A stretch of 64,000 bases of DNA from Nymphaea colorata. Lineage: Eukaryota > Streptophyta > Magnoliopsida > Nymphaeales > Nymphaeaceae. The notes beneath the pieces are model-generated. The model was not told where the DNA came from. It did no database searches and saw only the letters and a list, made by a program, of their open reading frames with translations. Each line of letters starts with the position of its first letter. Position 1 is the stretch's first letter. Position numbers and translations under genes: made by a program. Where the stretch lies: contig NC_045139.1 in the NCBI RefSeq assembly GCF_008831285.2, positions 32,463,706 to 32,527,705 of the forward strand, given 5' to 3'. Below, piece after piece: positions 35,167 through 45,651 of the stretch.

Positions 35167-36192
35167 AATGAAACAAACTAGGAAACAACTTCTTAATCAA
35201 TGGAAACGGAAGATGACCAAGCCGCTCGTGCCATCGCATAATAGTAGATCTGTCTTCCATGCCTGACAACTGTCCACTAGTGGCTGAAATAAGAGCGGAC
35301 GCAACCTGCACAGGCAGTCTGTAGAGTCCATCAATAGCCGAACCAATCTCAATCTTCTGCCCCGTCACCAAGTCCTGCAGAAAACACCGATCAGCAGAAA
35401 AGATCAGATTACAGTTGAGCTCTTTAGTAATACTGCTGACAGATAACAAATTCACAGGAATATTGGGAACATGAAGAGCATTATGAAGACAGTATTTATT
35501 TAACAAGGACAAACTCCCTTTTCCAGCCACAGAGATAGAAGAACCATCAGCCATAGATACACGTTGCTGCCCCGAAGACAATTTGTATTCTTGAAACATC
35601 TTACGGTCCCCTGTCATATGATGCGTAGCACGTCATATGATGCGTAGCACCACTGTCAACAATCCAATCACCATGTGAGGAATTACCTTGGTCACTAGTG
35701 GCCACGAGAGCTTGGGCTAACTTAGCCCCCTCAGACGTGGAAGTATCCTCCTGAGTAGTAGACAGCCGGCTGATATACGCTTGCAGTTCTTTGATTTGAT
35801 CGGAGGAAAGCTTAGATTTGGCAACATTTGAAGGACTACTCTGACTAGGCTCAGGCACAGAAGGACTCCGGCGGCTAGAAGGAGGACGACCCCGGACAAG
35901 CCGCCTCTCAGGATGAAGATCCCAACAAAAGTCAACAGAATGTCCTGATTTGGCTACACCGCCGAACAGGACGCTGTCCAATCCCAGAAGCACGACTAAC
36001 AAAGGCTGAAGGAGAACTCCCCTGACTGGTGTCAATATGCATCACCTGTCGACGCTGTTCCTCAGATTCCACACGGGCATACACCTCTTCAATTCCGGGG
36101 ACCTCGTCACAATTGAGAATTTGGCTCCTAATGGATTCAAATTCATCATGTAAGCCTCCGAGGAAAAGAAAGTTATTCCACTTAATCAACAA
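35108..36192 (-). pseudogene. Copia B gag C-terminus and protease
   Basis: The gag tail is in frame 35932-36192 (LGGLHDEFESIRSQILNC, EVYARVESEEQRRQVM). The half zinc knuckle GHSVDFCWDLHPERR and WIVDSGATHHMT are in frame 35601-36035. Frame 35108-35617 follows with MTGDRKMFQEYKLSSGQQRV, LHNALHVPNIPVNLLSVSS and RWHERLGHLPFPLIKKLF. A short duplication (GTCATATGATGCGTAGCAC, about 35622-35660) sits at the frame break. The N-terminal half of gag is deleted up to the LTR fragment. Confidence 0.83.
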
Positions 36193-36316
36193 TTACACTA
36201 TAAGTGGGATTAAATAAGAGGGAAAAACGCCTAGGGTACCGAGCCACTCTCGGTACCCGTGCCCATGGGACCGGGTCTGGATCCAGACCCGGTTCCCTAC
36301 ACATTATATGTTAACA
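36174..36316 (-). repeat. Truncated 5' LTR of copia B
   Basis: 143 bp matching the outer part of the 3' LTR (27455-27597). It is joined at ATTCC directly to gag sequence; the primer site is absent. It is followed by the target duplication GTTAG. Confidence 0.9.
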
Positions 36317-36321
36317 GTTAG

Positions 36322-37075
36322 AATCCCTGCCCTCGATGATCTTCTATAGGAGTTTCAGCAGGTTTTCTTGCCACCCACGCAAAAAGACCTGTTAAGTCCA
36401 GGCCTTGGAAAAGGACCTGTGATCGTTGATCACAGAAGGAACAATGGAACACTCTGTCAAGGGTTATTCAGCCAAGCAAGAGCCCTTTTTGTGTCGCCAG
36501 CCCTGTTGGTCAGGGATGGTAGCTGGCGGTTTTGCATGACTACCCATGACTACCGCGCGTTGAAACGCCATCAGGACAGGTACCCCATTCCTATGGTGGA
36601 GGAGCTGCAGGGAGCACTCCTCTTCTCTAAATTAGAGGGAGCACTCTTCTCTAAATTAGAGGGAGCACTCCTCTTCTCTAAATTAGATTTGCCCTCCGGT
36701 ACCATCAAGGGTAGCGATAGAGGACATTCCCAAGACTGCAAGACTGCCATACTCATGACCGACACTATGAATTCACAATCATGCCCTTTGGTTTAGCAAA
36801 TTCACCCTCGACTGTCGCTAATGAATGACATGTTACGAGACGCCGACTGTCGCTAATGAATGACATGTGACTGTCGCTAATGAATGACATGTTACGATCC
36901 TACCTGCGACGCTTTGTTTTGGTGTTTGATGATACTGCAGACCATTTACAGCACTAACATTCTACAACAAAATCATCTCCATGCCAAGCCTTCAAAGTGC
37001 TCATTCGGTAAGAGGGAGATCTCATACCTGGGCCACGTGATCAGCAAGGGCAAGGATGGAAGAAGAAATACTGCC
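36322..37075 (+). pseudogene. G2 pre-RT and reverse transcriptase
   Basis: Readable segments: [18 protein letters not shown] (repeated), then AIEDIPKTA-like and MPFGL residues. The YHQIRV region is disturbed. A 24-27 bp block is present three times (36610-36687), and a TCGCTAATGAATGACATG block three times (about 36812-36892). The catalytic FFDD segment is largely replaced by a deletion (LVFDDTADH-like at about 36925). The tail LGHVISKGK is at about 37030. Confidence 0.78.
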
Positions 37076-37289
37076 TGCAACAACCAGCACTGACACCGGC
37101 ACTGCAGAAATGGTTTCTCAAGTTAATAGGGTTCGATTTTGAGGTACACTTCCGTAAGGAAAAAGGAAAACGCTGCAGCTGACAGCGTCTCCATATTAAT
37201 ACAACACCGATGCCCAGCCTGGAACCTTGTCTCAAGTACGCAGCTGCCTCAGTGCTGCCTCAGTTCAGCAACTGAAGGAGCAGTTAACA

Positions 37290-38270
37290 GTTGTTAAGAT
37301 ATAAGGATACGAATGGAAGGAACCTTATTTGTATCACACAGGTGCATTTATATACCACTAGAAACCTCTCTGCCCCGGACTACCACAATGATAAAATTGC
37401 TGGGCACGAAGGAGTGGAAGCTACCTACAGAGATGCGCCAAACCTTCTACTAGCCAGGGATGAAGCGATATGTCAGGGAATTTTTGAGAACCTGCCAGTG
37501 GGACTGCTACAGCCTCTCGCAACACCCGAGCTCATATGGGATGGTACGTTCATGGATTTCGTAGAAGGCTTACCCCTGTAAAATCTGTCATAATGGTTGT
37601 GGTAGACTGCCTCTCAAAATACACCCATTTTACCGTGGCCTTTGCCTTCCACGAAAATGTGGGGAAATTTCATGGAATGCCACGAACAATAACCAACGAC
37701 AAGGACCCTGTCTTCCTCAGCAACTTTTGGAAAGAATATTTTTGCATGCAGGGCACAACACTGCAGCCTAGCCTATCACCCACAAGGGTGGACAAACAGA
37801 GGTGGTAAACCCTTGTCTTGAAGCTTATGATGTTTTGGAGGGCAGCGACCCCGACTATGGGTAGATCATTTAGCCTGGCGGAATTTTCTTATAATACCGG
37901 CTGGCGTTCCTCTACAAAAACCACCCCATTTGAAGCTGTCTATGGCAAGCCCCCTCCCGACGCTCTATCAACCAGGAACGGCCAGCCAAGGAACAAGAAG
38001 TTGACACTCGCCTAAGGTGTCGAGATGCAGTCCTTAAGACTTGAAGGAGCACCTAGCAGCAGCTCGCAACCGAATGGTACTTCAATACAACCGAAGACAT
38101 CTTGAGCAGCACTTTGAGGTAGGGAATTGGGTATACTTGCGCCGACCTACACACGGTGGAGGGTTTCGCCTACCCAAGGGATACAATAAATTGGCTCCTC
38201 GTTACATTGGCTTCTATAAGATCATTAGGAAAATTTGGAACTCTAGCCTATGAACTGCAGCTCTCCCTGA
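37290..38270 (+). pseudogene. G2 integrase
   Basis: Frame 37291-37581 holds the zinc-domain end and PVGLLQPLATPELIWDG. Frame 37536-37808 has VVVDCLSKYTHF, with about 10 codons lost (VGLSHPYTAK), and TITNDKDPVFLSNFWKEYF. A frame break at TLQP separates the Glu region. Frames 37818-38015 and 38041-38253 give the C-terminal part (YNTGWRSSTKTTPFEAVYGK, NRMVLQYNRRHLEQHFEVG). Confidence 0.8.
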
Positions 38271-38341
38271 AGGAAGTAACATCCATGTGTCTTCCACGTC
38301 TCAAAGTAACATCCATCCTGTCTTCCACGTCTCAAAACTGA

Positions 38342-38587
38342 AGGTTTGCTCCCACCCACCCTGAAGGTTTGCTCCCACCCACCCAACCAGGATGTAGTAA
38401 CCTCTCCTCAGTAACCTCTCCTCCCATTGTGGAGGACCAGACCACTGCTCAGCCCTTCAGACGTCTGGGCGTCCGCAATAAAGGCAACAATGGCGCCTAC
38501 ACCACAGAATGGCTAATAGAATGGACTCATAGCAACCTGGGAACTTGCAAGGAGATTCTCAGGCGTTTCCCGGGTTTCACACCTTGA
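38342..38587 (+). pseudogene. G2 chromodomain
   Basis: LGVRNKGNNGAYTTEWLIEW followed by a shortened NLGTCKEILRRFPGFTP. The CEDIPATWEL core present in units 1, 3 and 4 is deleted, removing part of the aromatic pocket region. Ends at a stop before the LTR. Confidence 0.72.
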
Positions 38588-38616
38588 GGATAAGGTGTTT
38601 CCGTAGGGGGGAATAT

Positions 38617-38846
38617 TGTTAGGCGCTGAACTAACACTGTCTTACGTTCACGGGTCGGGTCAGCAGTTAGGCCTTGTAAATTGTAATAAGTCCACCCACT
38701 CCCTTGATACGCATGTATATAAATCTCTCTAGGGGAATTAAAACCCTAAGAGTTCATGGAAAGGAATTGAAGTTGGGCTTCACACTTGTGTGTGTGTGTG
38801 TTAGACAAGCTAGAGCGCAAGGGTGGATAGCTGTTGAGAGCTATCA
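38617..38846 (+). repeat. 3' LTR of G2
   Basis: 230 bp from TGTTAGGCGC to GAGAGCTATCA, lacking about 43 bp near the start relative to unit 3. It contains the empty D site (ATACG 38707-38711). The end is inferred from TG...CA and shared loss of similarity, not from a target duplication. Confidence 0.8.
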
Positions 38847-38877
38847 GTGTCGGATTTCATAGGCATGCGGATGCATT

Positions 38878-39235
38878 TTGATCAAAATGAGGGGAGCACC
38901 TTTTAAACTATTAAAAGGTAAGGCTGCATCCCTAATGTTGCTGGTGGCGTCTGATCTGGAACCAGCTGACGCAGTAGAGGGTCGACGATGGCAAGGTTGT
39001 ATCAACCCCAAGCGCTTAGAGGAGCTGCTGAAGGAATTCAGCAATGTATTTGAAGCGCCAAGAGGACTACCACCAGCAAGAGCTAGTGATCACAACATCG
39101 AGTTACAGCCAGGGGCCAGGGCCGTGAGACTGCGCCTTGCAGGTACAACGTACAACCTCTATCAAAAGGAGAACTTGCTTAATAGGAAGGTGGTCCAAAA
39201 CTTTTGCATCTCGTAAGAAGAAAAAAGATGGCAGT
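38878..39235 (+). pseudogene. Displaced pre-RT fragment beyond the LTR, unit 2
   Basis: LEELLKEFSNVFEAPRGLPP followed by ARASDHNIELQPGARAVRLR, as in the other units. It is preceded by ASDLEPADAVEGRRWQGC, which suggests it was joined to a protease-side sequence. An extra base near 39199 alters the end of the frame. Confidence 0.75.
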
Positions 39236-39319
39236 AGTTGATAGCTAGACATAATTCATGTGTCTCTATGATGCAGTTCTGCAGTATTTAAGATATTAAC
39301 AAGTTTATCATGCCCTTTT

Positions 39320-39348
39320 ACGGTAGCAATTTTTAAAATTGCTACCGT
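39320..39348. repeat. Fold-back palindrome at the unit 2/unit 3 junction
   Basis: ACGGTAGCAATTTT, one T, then AAAATTGCTACCGT: a perfect 14-bp inverted repeat with a 1-base centre. In units 1 and 3 the left half continues instead into TAAAACAGCATGG, so the right half is extra DNA at the breakpoint. Confidence 0.9.
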
Positions 39349-39399
39349 ATCGCCCGATTCTGAGTTCGTCGGTGGAAACAGAGGATCCGGCACCGGCGC

Positions 39400-40470
39400 T
39401 GGGCCTTGGAAGCAGCCTAGAATGGACTTCCCATGATTCTTAGGGGGTCCACCCCTGAGCTGGAACTTCTAGAGCTGGAACTTCTAGGCGGAGCAGTTGT
39501 TTGAGTGCCATGGAATCACCGGTGAGTAGAGGGTGGGCCACACCGCCATCCACAGAAGGGATCTATCGTCAACTACCAAGAATGTTTTGAGTACCAAGAA
39601 TGTTTTGAGGAGTTTAGTAAGATGGTCCGAGGATGAAGCACTTGTGGGAGCATTCCTAGGTGGCCTAAAGAGAAAATAAGGATTGAGGTGTAGGCTGCCA
39701 AACCCCACAGACTTCCATAGGAATGGTGGAAGAGAACACAGGTGAGATAGTAGGAATGGTGGAAGAGATAGTAGGATTGGTGGAAGAGAACAGATGGGTG
39801 TCTCAATGGAAACAACAGGCTGTGGGATACCGACCAAGGCAGCAAGAGCCCCGCTCACTTGTAGAGAATGCACCTCCAGAGGTGAATGAAGCAAAACAGC
39901 ATCCAACATCTGGACAGGTCGACAGGTGATTAGGCAGATTAAAGAGAAGAGAAACTGATTAGGCAGATTAAAGAGAAGAGAAACGATGCAGGATCTGTTT
40001 CCACTGCAACCAACCTTGGTCACGAGGTGAAGAAGACGAGCGGAAGAAGCCACTGCCTTCTTCCACTGCCCTAGAGGAACGTTGGGGGAGTCTTCAGCCA
40101 ACTTGCCATTGGAAATTTCCCTCTACGGTCTAGTGGGGGACGAAATGCCCCAGTTAATGCCAGTTGAAGGATCCTTGAGAGGGCCAGAGTCACCTGGTGG
40201 ACAATCTAAGACAGCTAAGGCCTTGGGTTGCACAATCGAGCAGCAGCCAAGGTTCAATGTGGTGGTGGGACCAACGGTGGTGGGAGATGGGAGCACACTG
40301 AAATGCCTTCTGGTGGGAGATGGGAGCGCACTGAAATGCGAAGGCAGGTGTTCACTTGAACTGTTCACCTTGGCCACGGATCGGTGGGTGAAGAAGACGA
40401 GCGGAAGAAGGACCCCTTGAACTGTTCACCTTGTTCACCTTGCCACCCACTAGATTGCCCCCTTGGCAAC
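39400..40470 (+). pseudogene. G3 gag remnant and protease-like module
   Basis: Gag residues LVRWSEDEALVGAFLGGLKR-like at 39610-39690, with GMVEE-type repeats at 39718-39790. Then frame 40082-40420 reads LPLEISLYGLVGDEMPQLM, ALGCTIEQQPRFNVVVG and ALKCEGRCSLELFTLAT. Exact short tandem duplications interrupt it (about 39955-39985, and a GGTGGGAGATGGGAGC word near 40275-40330). Confidence 0.68.
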
Positions 40471-40559
40471 AACACGATCGCCGCATAGAACTGCAACAGG
40501 GAAAAGGACCCTGTTAAGTCCAGGCCTTACTGGCTTACCGCTATAGTCGATCACAGAAG

Positions 40560-41180
40560 GAAACAACTCTGGGGTTATTCAGCCAAGCAAGAGCCCTTTT
40601 TGTGTCGCCAGCCCTGTTGGTCAAGAAGAGGGATGTTGGTCAAGAAGAGGGATGTTGGTCAAGAAGAGGGATGGTAGCTGGCGGTTTTACATGACTACCG
40701 CGCGTTGAACGCCATCACTGTTAAGGACAGGTACCCCATTCCTATGGTGGACCCCATTTCTATGGTGGAGGAGCTGCAGGGAGCACTCCTCTTCTCTAAA
40801 TTAGATTTGCGCTCCGGGTACCATCAAATAAGGGTAGCGATAGAGGACATTCCGAAGACTGCTTTCCATACTCAGGACGGGCACTATGAATTCACAGTCA
40901 TGCCCTTTGGTTTAACAAATGCACCCAGTGGCTAATGAATGACATGTTACGATCCTACCTGCGACGCTTTGTTTTGGTGTTTTTCGACGATATTCTCTTC
41001 TACAGCAAGGACACTGCAGACCATTTACAGCACCTGCGAGTTGTGCTTAACATTCTACAACAAAATCATCTCCATGCGAAGCCTTCAAAGTGCTCATTCG
41101 GTAAGAGGGAGATCTCATACCTGGGCCACGTGATCAGGGGCAAGGTTAGCATGGAAGAAGAAAAGGTCTGAGCCGTCAAA
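40560..41180 (+). pseudogene. G3 reverse transcriptase
   Basis: Frame 40705-40935: [11 protein letters not shown] (partly repeated), then [20 protein letters not shown] and [13 protein letters not shown] short deletion removes STFQSL. Frame 40935-41171 continues with [20 protein letters not shown] (catalytic Asp pair) and KPSKCSFGKREISYLGHV. A 19-bp unit occurs three times at 40616-40672. Followed by a TGA. Confidence 0.87.
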
Positions 41181-41720
41181 GAATGGGGAACACCCTACTC
41201 AGTGAGGGAACTGCACGCCTTCTTGGGACTCACAGGTTATTTCCCTAAGTTTGTCCATGGCTACGGCACACTAGCTGCACAAGGGGAAGTTCGTGTAGAC
41301 TGAGAAGGCAAACCAAGCCTTCCTGACGGTGCTTGTCTTACAATTACCCAATTTCTAACAACCCTTCACGGTGGAGTCAGACGCATCAGACCTAGGTGTG
41401 GGTGCTGTCCTGAGCCAAAACAACCACCCCATAGCCTATTTCATTAAGGCAGCAGGTCAGCATATGAAAGGGAATTGATTGCCATGTCTTCGCAGTCCTC
41501 AAGTGGAAACATTACCTCCTAGAATAGCGATTTAACAGATCATCAAAGTCTTAGTATAGTCTCAAAATACTGCCTGCAACAACCAGCACTGACACCGGCA
41601 CTGCAGAAATGGTTTCTCAAGTTAATAGGCTTCGATTTTGAGGTACACTTCCGTAAGGGAAAAGAAAACGCTGCAGCTGACAGCATCTCCAGATTAATAT
41701 ACAACACCGATGCCCAGCCT
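41181..41720 (+). pseudogene. G3 RNase H remnant
   Basis: The plus strand reads TVESDASDLGVGAVLSQNNH, then a damaged ARELIAM...VLKWKHYLL and TDHQSLSIV in changing frames. The catalytic Asp and Glu regions are recognisable but not in one frame. Confidence 0.72.
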
Positions 41721-41899
41721 GCGAACCTTGTCTCAAGTACATACTCAGTTGTGGGATCAGATCCTACGAGAGCAGCAGGCAGCTGCCTCAGTTCAGCAAC
41801 TTAAGGAGCAGTTAACAGTTAACCCTCTTAAGATATAAGGATACGAATGGAAGGAACCTTATTTGTATCACACAGGGTGCATTTATATACCACTAGAAA

Positions 41900-42880
41900 C
41901 CTCTCTGCCCCAACGGCTCTTGGAGCACTACCACAATGATAAAATTGCTGGGCACGAAGGAGTGGAAGCTACCTACAGAAGGATGCGCCAAACCTTCTAC
42001 TAGCCAGGGATGAAGCGATATGTCAAGGAATTTTTTTTTTAGAACCTGTGACGTTTGCCAAAGGAACAAGTACGAAACAATGAAGCCAGTGGGACTGCTA
42101 CAGCCTCTCGCAACACCCGAGCTCATATGGGATGGTATCTTCATGGATTTCGTAGGAGGCTTACCCCTGTCCAAAGTAAAATCTGTCATAATGGTTGTGG
42201 TAGACTGCCTCTCAAAATACAGCGATTTTGTGGGCCTGTCTCATCCTTATACCGCCAAGACTGTGGCCTTTGCCTTCCACGAAAATGTGGGGAAATTTCA
42301 TGGAATGCCACAAACAATAACCAACGACAAGGACCCTGTCTTCCTCAGCAACTTTTGGAAAGAATATTTTTGCATGCAGGGCACAACACTGCAGCCTATC
42401 ACCCACAAGACGGATGGACAAACAGAGGTGGTAAACCGTTGTCTTGAAGCTTATGATGTTTTGGAGGGCAGCGACCCCGACTATGGGTAGATCATTTAGC
42501 CTGGGTGGAATTTTCTTATAATACCGGCTGGCGTTCCTCTACAAAAACCACCCCATTTGAAGCTGTCTATGGCAAGCCCCCTCCCGACGCTATCAACTAG
42601 GAACGGCCAAGGAACAAGAAGTTGACACTCGCCTAAGGTGTCGAGATGCAGTCCTAAGGACTTGAAGGAGCACCAAGCAGCAGCTCGCAACTGAATGGTA
42701 CTCCAATACAACCGAAGACATCGTGAGCAGCACTTTGAGGTAGGGAATTGGGTATACTTGCGCCGACCTACACACACGGTGCAGGGTTTCGCCTACCCAA
42801 GGGATACTATAAATTGGCTCCTCGTTACATTGGCCTCTATAAGATCACTAGGAAAAATTGGAACTCTAGCCTATGAACTG
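41900..42880 (+). pseudogene. G3 integrase
   Basis: Frame 42020-42490: TCDVCQRNKYETMKPVGLL, FMDFVGGLPLSKVKSVIM, VVVDCLSKYSDFVGL, TNDKDPVFLSNFWKEYF and KTDGQTEVVNRCLEAYDVL, so all three catalytic acids are in one frame. A TAG follows DPDYG. The C-terminal frame 42695-42934 has VLQYNRRHREQHFEVGNWVY. A run of ten T before the zinc domain (about 42030) is longer than in other copies. Confidence 0.86.
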
Positions 42881-42938
42881 CAGCTCTCCCTGAAGGAAGT
42901 AACATCCATCCTGTCTTCCACGTCTCAAAACTGAAGGT

Positions 42939-43187
42939 TTGCTCCCACCCACCCACCAGGATGTAGTAACCTCTCCTCCCATTGTGGAGGACCAGACCAC
43001 TGCTCAGCCCTTCAGACGTCTGGGCGTCCGCAACAAAGGCAACAATGGCTCCTACACCACAGAATGGCTAATAGAATGGACTTATTGTGAGGATATACCA
43101 GCAACCTGGGAACTTGCAGAGGAGATTCTCAGGCGGGAATTTCACACCTTGAGGATAAGGTGTTTCCGTAGGGGGGAATATTGTTAG
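42939..43187 (+). pseudogene. G3 chromodomain
   Basis: LGVRNKGNNGSYTTEWLIEW, TYCEDIPATWELAEEILRR. The final FPGFTP is lost through a small deletion (GCGTTTCCCGGG missing), so the frame runs a few codons into the polypurine region. Confidence 0.75.
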
Positions 43188-43454
43188 GCGCTGAACTAAC
43201 ACTGTCTTACGTTCACTGTTTTTCTGTTTTGTTCTATTTCAACACTCACAGGAGTTCGCGGGTCGGGTCAGCAGTTAGGCCTTGTAAATTGTAATAAGTC
43301 CACCCACTCCCTTGATACGCATGTATATAAATCTCTCTAGGGGAATTAAAACCCTAAGAGTTCATGGAAAGGAATTGAAGTTGGGCTTCACACTTGTGTG
43401 TGTGTGTGTTAGACAAACTAGAGCGCAAGGGTCGATAGCTGTTGAGAGCTATCA
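43182..43454 (+). repeat. 3' LTR of G3 (longest uninterrupted copy)
   Basis: 273 bp from TGTTAGGCGC to GAGAGCTATCA, with a TATATAAATC TATA-like box near 43325 and a (TG)n run near 43398. The D target site is empty (ATACG 43315-43319). Confidence 0.82.
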
Positions 43455-43479
43455 GTGTCGGATTTTCATAGGCATGCCG

Positions 43480-43830
43480 GATGCATTTTGATCAAAATGA
43501 GGGGAGCACCTTTTAAACTATTAAAAGGTAAGGCTGCATCCCTAATGTTGTGGTGGCGTCTGATCTGGAACCAGTTGACGCAGTAGAGGGTCGACGATGG
43601 CAAGGTTGTATCAACCCCAAGCGCTTAGAGGAGCTGCTGAAGGAATTCAGCAATGTATTTGAAGCGCCAAGAGGACTACCACCAGCAAGAGCTAGTGATC
43701 ACAACATCGAGTTACAGCCAGGGGGGCCGTGAGACTGCGCCCTGCAGGTACAACGTACAACCTCTATCAAAAGGAGAACTTGCTTAATAGGAAGGTGGTC
43801 CAAAACTTTGCATCTCGTAAGAAGAAAAAC
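43480..43830 (+). pseudogene. Displaced pre-RT fragment beyond the LTR, unit 3
   Basis: LEELLKEFSNVFEAPRGLPP and ARASDHNIELQPG, with a small deletion in the following residues. Same position and order as in units 1, 2 and 4. Confidence 0.75.
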
Positions 43831-44638
43831 TCCATGATGCAGTTCTGCAGTATTTAAGATATTAACAAGTTTATCATGCCCTTTTACGGTAACAATTTTT
43901 AAAACAGCATGGTGGTCCAGACGTCAACTAAAATACCTAGAGATATGGATTGTTTTTAGTTGAGGACATATGTATTGGTCATATTGTTTGAATGTTGGAT
44001 GCCCTTTGATTTATTGGTTATATTTTGGCCATATTTAAGTATATTTTTCACATTTGTAGTTAAAAGAGGGCCTCGTCTTTCCTTTTAAATGCAGACGTTG
44101 GGGGCTCCACCTTGCTTGAAGGTTAATAGGAGTGGACAGCAGCTGTTGGAGTAATCAGACGAAGTCATCACCCTACCTGCCTACATATGACCATCAAGGT
44201 ATGCAGGGGCCTCTGGAACCTTTGGTACAACCGTCACTTGAAATTGGAGAACCAACATTGCTCACCCAACAATTGGTGCAATAGTCACAGCTTTGTGTAG
44301 ATTTTTTGCAGAACAAGGGGACGGAGGGCAGCTTCAGCAGAGAAACTCTTGTTCTTTATTATAAATTTCAGGGTAGAAGGTTCAGGAGTTCTCCTTTTAA
44401 CTACTGATGAGCTGCTACAGTAGTAAGGGATGGCATTGAAGATCATCCATGGCAGTCATTCACTACCTAAGCAACCATGGTAACAAGGTTCCCCTACTTC
44501 CCATGCAAGGATTTCTGTTCATGTGAAGGCATAGATGAGTTACCAGTTGTTAATGTTTCTTTTGTTAAAGTGGAGAACTGGACTAAGGTTGCTCAGAAAT
44601 GCCTTTTGCATGGACATAACGTTCTTGGGAGTTAACGA

Positions 44639-44833
44639 GTGTCCTTAAACTTGTTGAAGATTGGGGGGCGGCAAGAACTAAGAGGGATACAACACTTGCC
44701 CAGGTCGTCCTCATGTCATCTAGCCTCAAGGTTGCTTTCAGCGTTGGATGCCAAAGCTAGAAAGGCAGTTTTGGGGCATTTATTGGAGGAGATCAGTTCC
44801 TGGATGGGAGTTGAATCTAAGGAACATACTTGA
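44639..44833 (+). other. 64-codon frame identical in three units (unit 3 copy)
   Basis: See unit 1 copy: same predicted residues (SSSCHLASRLLSALDAKARK), GTG start, function unknown. It lies at the end of a longer low-stop frame (44290-44833), which suggests a decayed exon rather than a stand-alone gene. Confidence 0.3.
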
Positions 44834-45234
44834 ATTCCTGCCATCAGTATCACATAAAACTATTACCCACTTCATGGCACTCATTTCTATAAAGTTCATA
44901 TCGGGTGTGGGAGCATGAGCTCAGTGCATGGAAGCTACTGTGGAACAGACGTTACTGGTATATGGCCATCCAAGGGGTAGTGTCTTTGGTTTCACTAGGG
45001 AAAAGGGCTTTGTGCAGTTCACTATTATAATGGCAGCCTCCCAAATACAACCATACCAATAATTCAAGGGTGCTCTTGAGATGGGATGTCTCCTTAGCAC
45101 ATCCATCCGTGGATCTCTTCATGGGTAGGTTAGTATATATTTTATTGGGAAAGTTAGAGAGTAAAAGAACAGAAGAAATTTGTACTAATGATTCTTTTTA
45201 TAATGATGCTTGTTGGGCTTGACTGTAATCACTT

Positions 45235-45651
45235 TTGATCAAATACAAAGGACAATTATACGGAGAAAAATTTGAAACGGATCAGGTGCATCTTCTACAT
45301 GAGGTCAGTCTGGCAGAAAATTCAAAGGTGGTCCTACAACTGCTATTTCTCTGGAAACGCATGCATTCTGTAGCTGACCAACAGCTATCTAAGTCCGATA
45401 GCGTATCTCTGCATGCAAGGCATATACATCAGAATAGTGTTATCAGGTCCTTGGATAGTAATCACTATATGATCCATACAGATTTTGATTCAAGGCATGG
45501 CAATGAGGTGTCCAAGTGCAGGAAGGCCTGTCGCAATCACCAAATTTTTCTTCAGGCCTTGAGGAGAAGGTGTATTTCAAAGTGGGAAGTAATTGTTAGT
45601 TGCGGGATCTTGGACCATAGCTGCCTTATAGACCCGGTGTTGGCGTTATAA
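45235..45651 (+). other. 138-codon open frame repeated in three units (unit 3 copy)
   Basis: Starts TTG, with a TAA two codons upstream, and ends LIDPVLAL. Against the unit 4 copy I count about seven base differences, six of which change the residue. Confidence 0.35.

Larger units (their letters stand above)
27395..36316 (-). mobile_element. Copia element B (Ty1/copia, 5'-deleted, interrupted by C)
   Basis: A minus-strand element flanked by GTTAG (27390-27394 and 36317-36321), inserted in gypsy G2. The 3' LTR is 27395-27597. The 5' LTR is a truncated piece (36174-36316) joined directly to the middle of gag, so its inner end, the primer site, the leader and the gag start are gone. Copia C is inserted in its RT. 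In the shared LTR part only about 2 of 143 positions differ. B is related to C at protein level (DSGATHH, YKLSSG, GSLSLL). Confidence 0.92.
25771..38846 (+). mobile_element. Gypsy copy G2 (chromovirus, interrupted by copia B and C)
   Basis: The 5' part is 25771-27394 (gag and protease remnants); the 3' part is 36317-38846 (pre-RT, RT, integrase, chromodomain, LTR). B sits between with GTTAG duplicated. The gypsy body is about 4.1 kb without the insert. Most of RNase H is deleted. A 50-bp piece of flank (25719-25770) precedes it, lacking 13 bp compared with 50145-50221, so the flank-gypsy junction itself was copied. Confidence 0.88.
39349..43454 (+). mobile_element. Gypsy copy G3 (chromovirus, internally deleted)
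   Basis: Starts at a breakpoint inside the leader/gag (matching 50360 onward in G4) and runs to the LTR end. It contains gag, one extra protease module, RT, part of RNase H, integrase and chromodomain. The true protease and the internal pre-RT copy are missing: the sequence jumps near 40440 from the extra module to LPPWQQHDRRIEL-type pre-RT. No 5' LTR. Confidence 0.87.
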
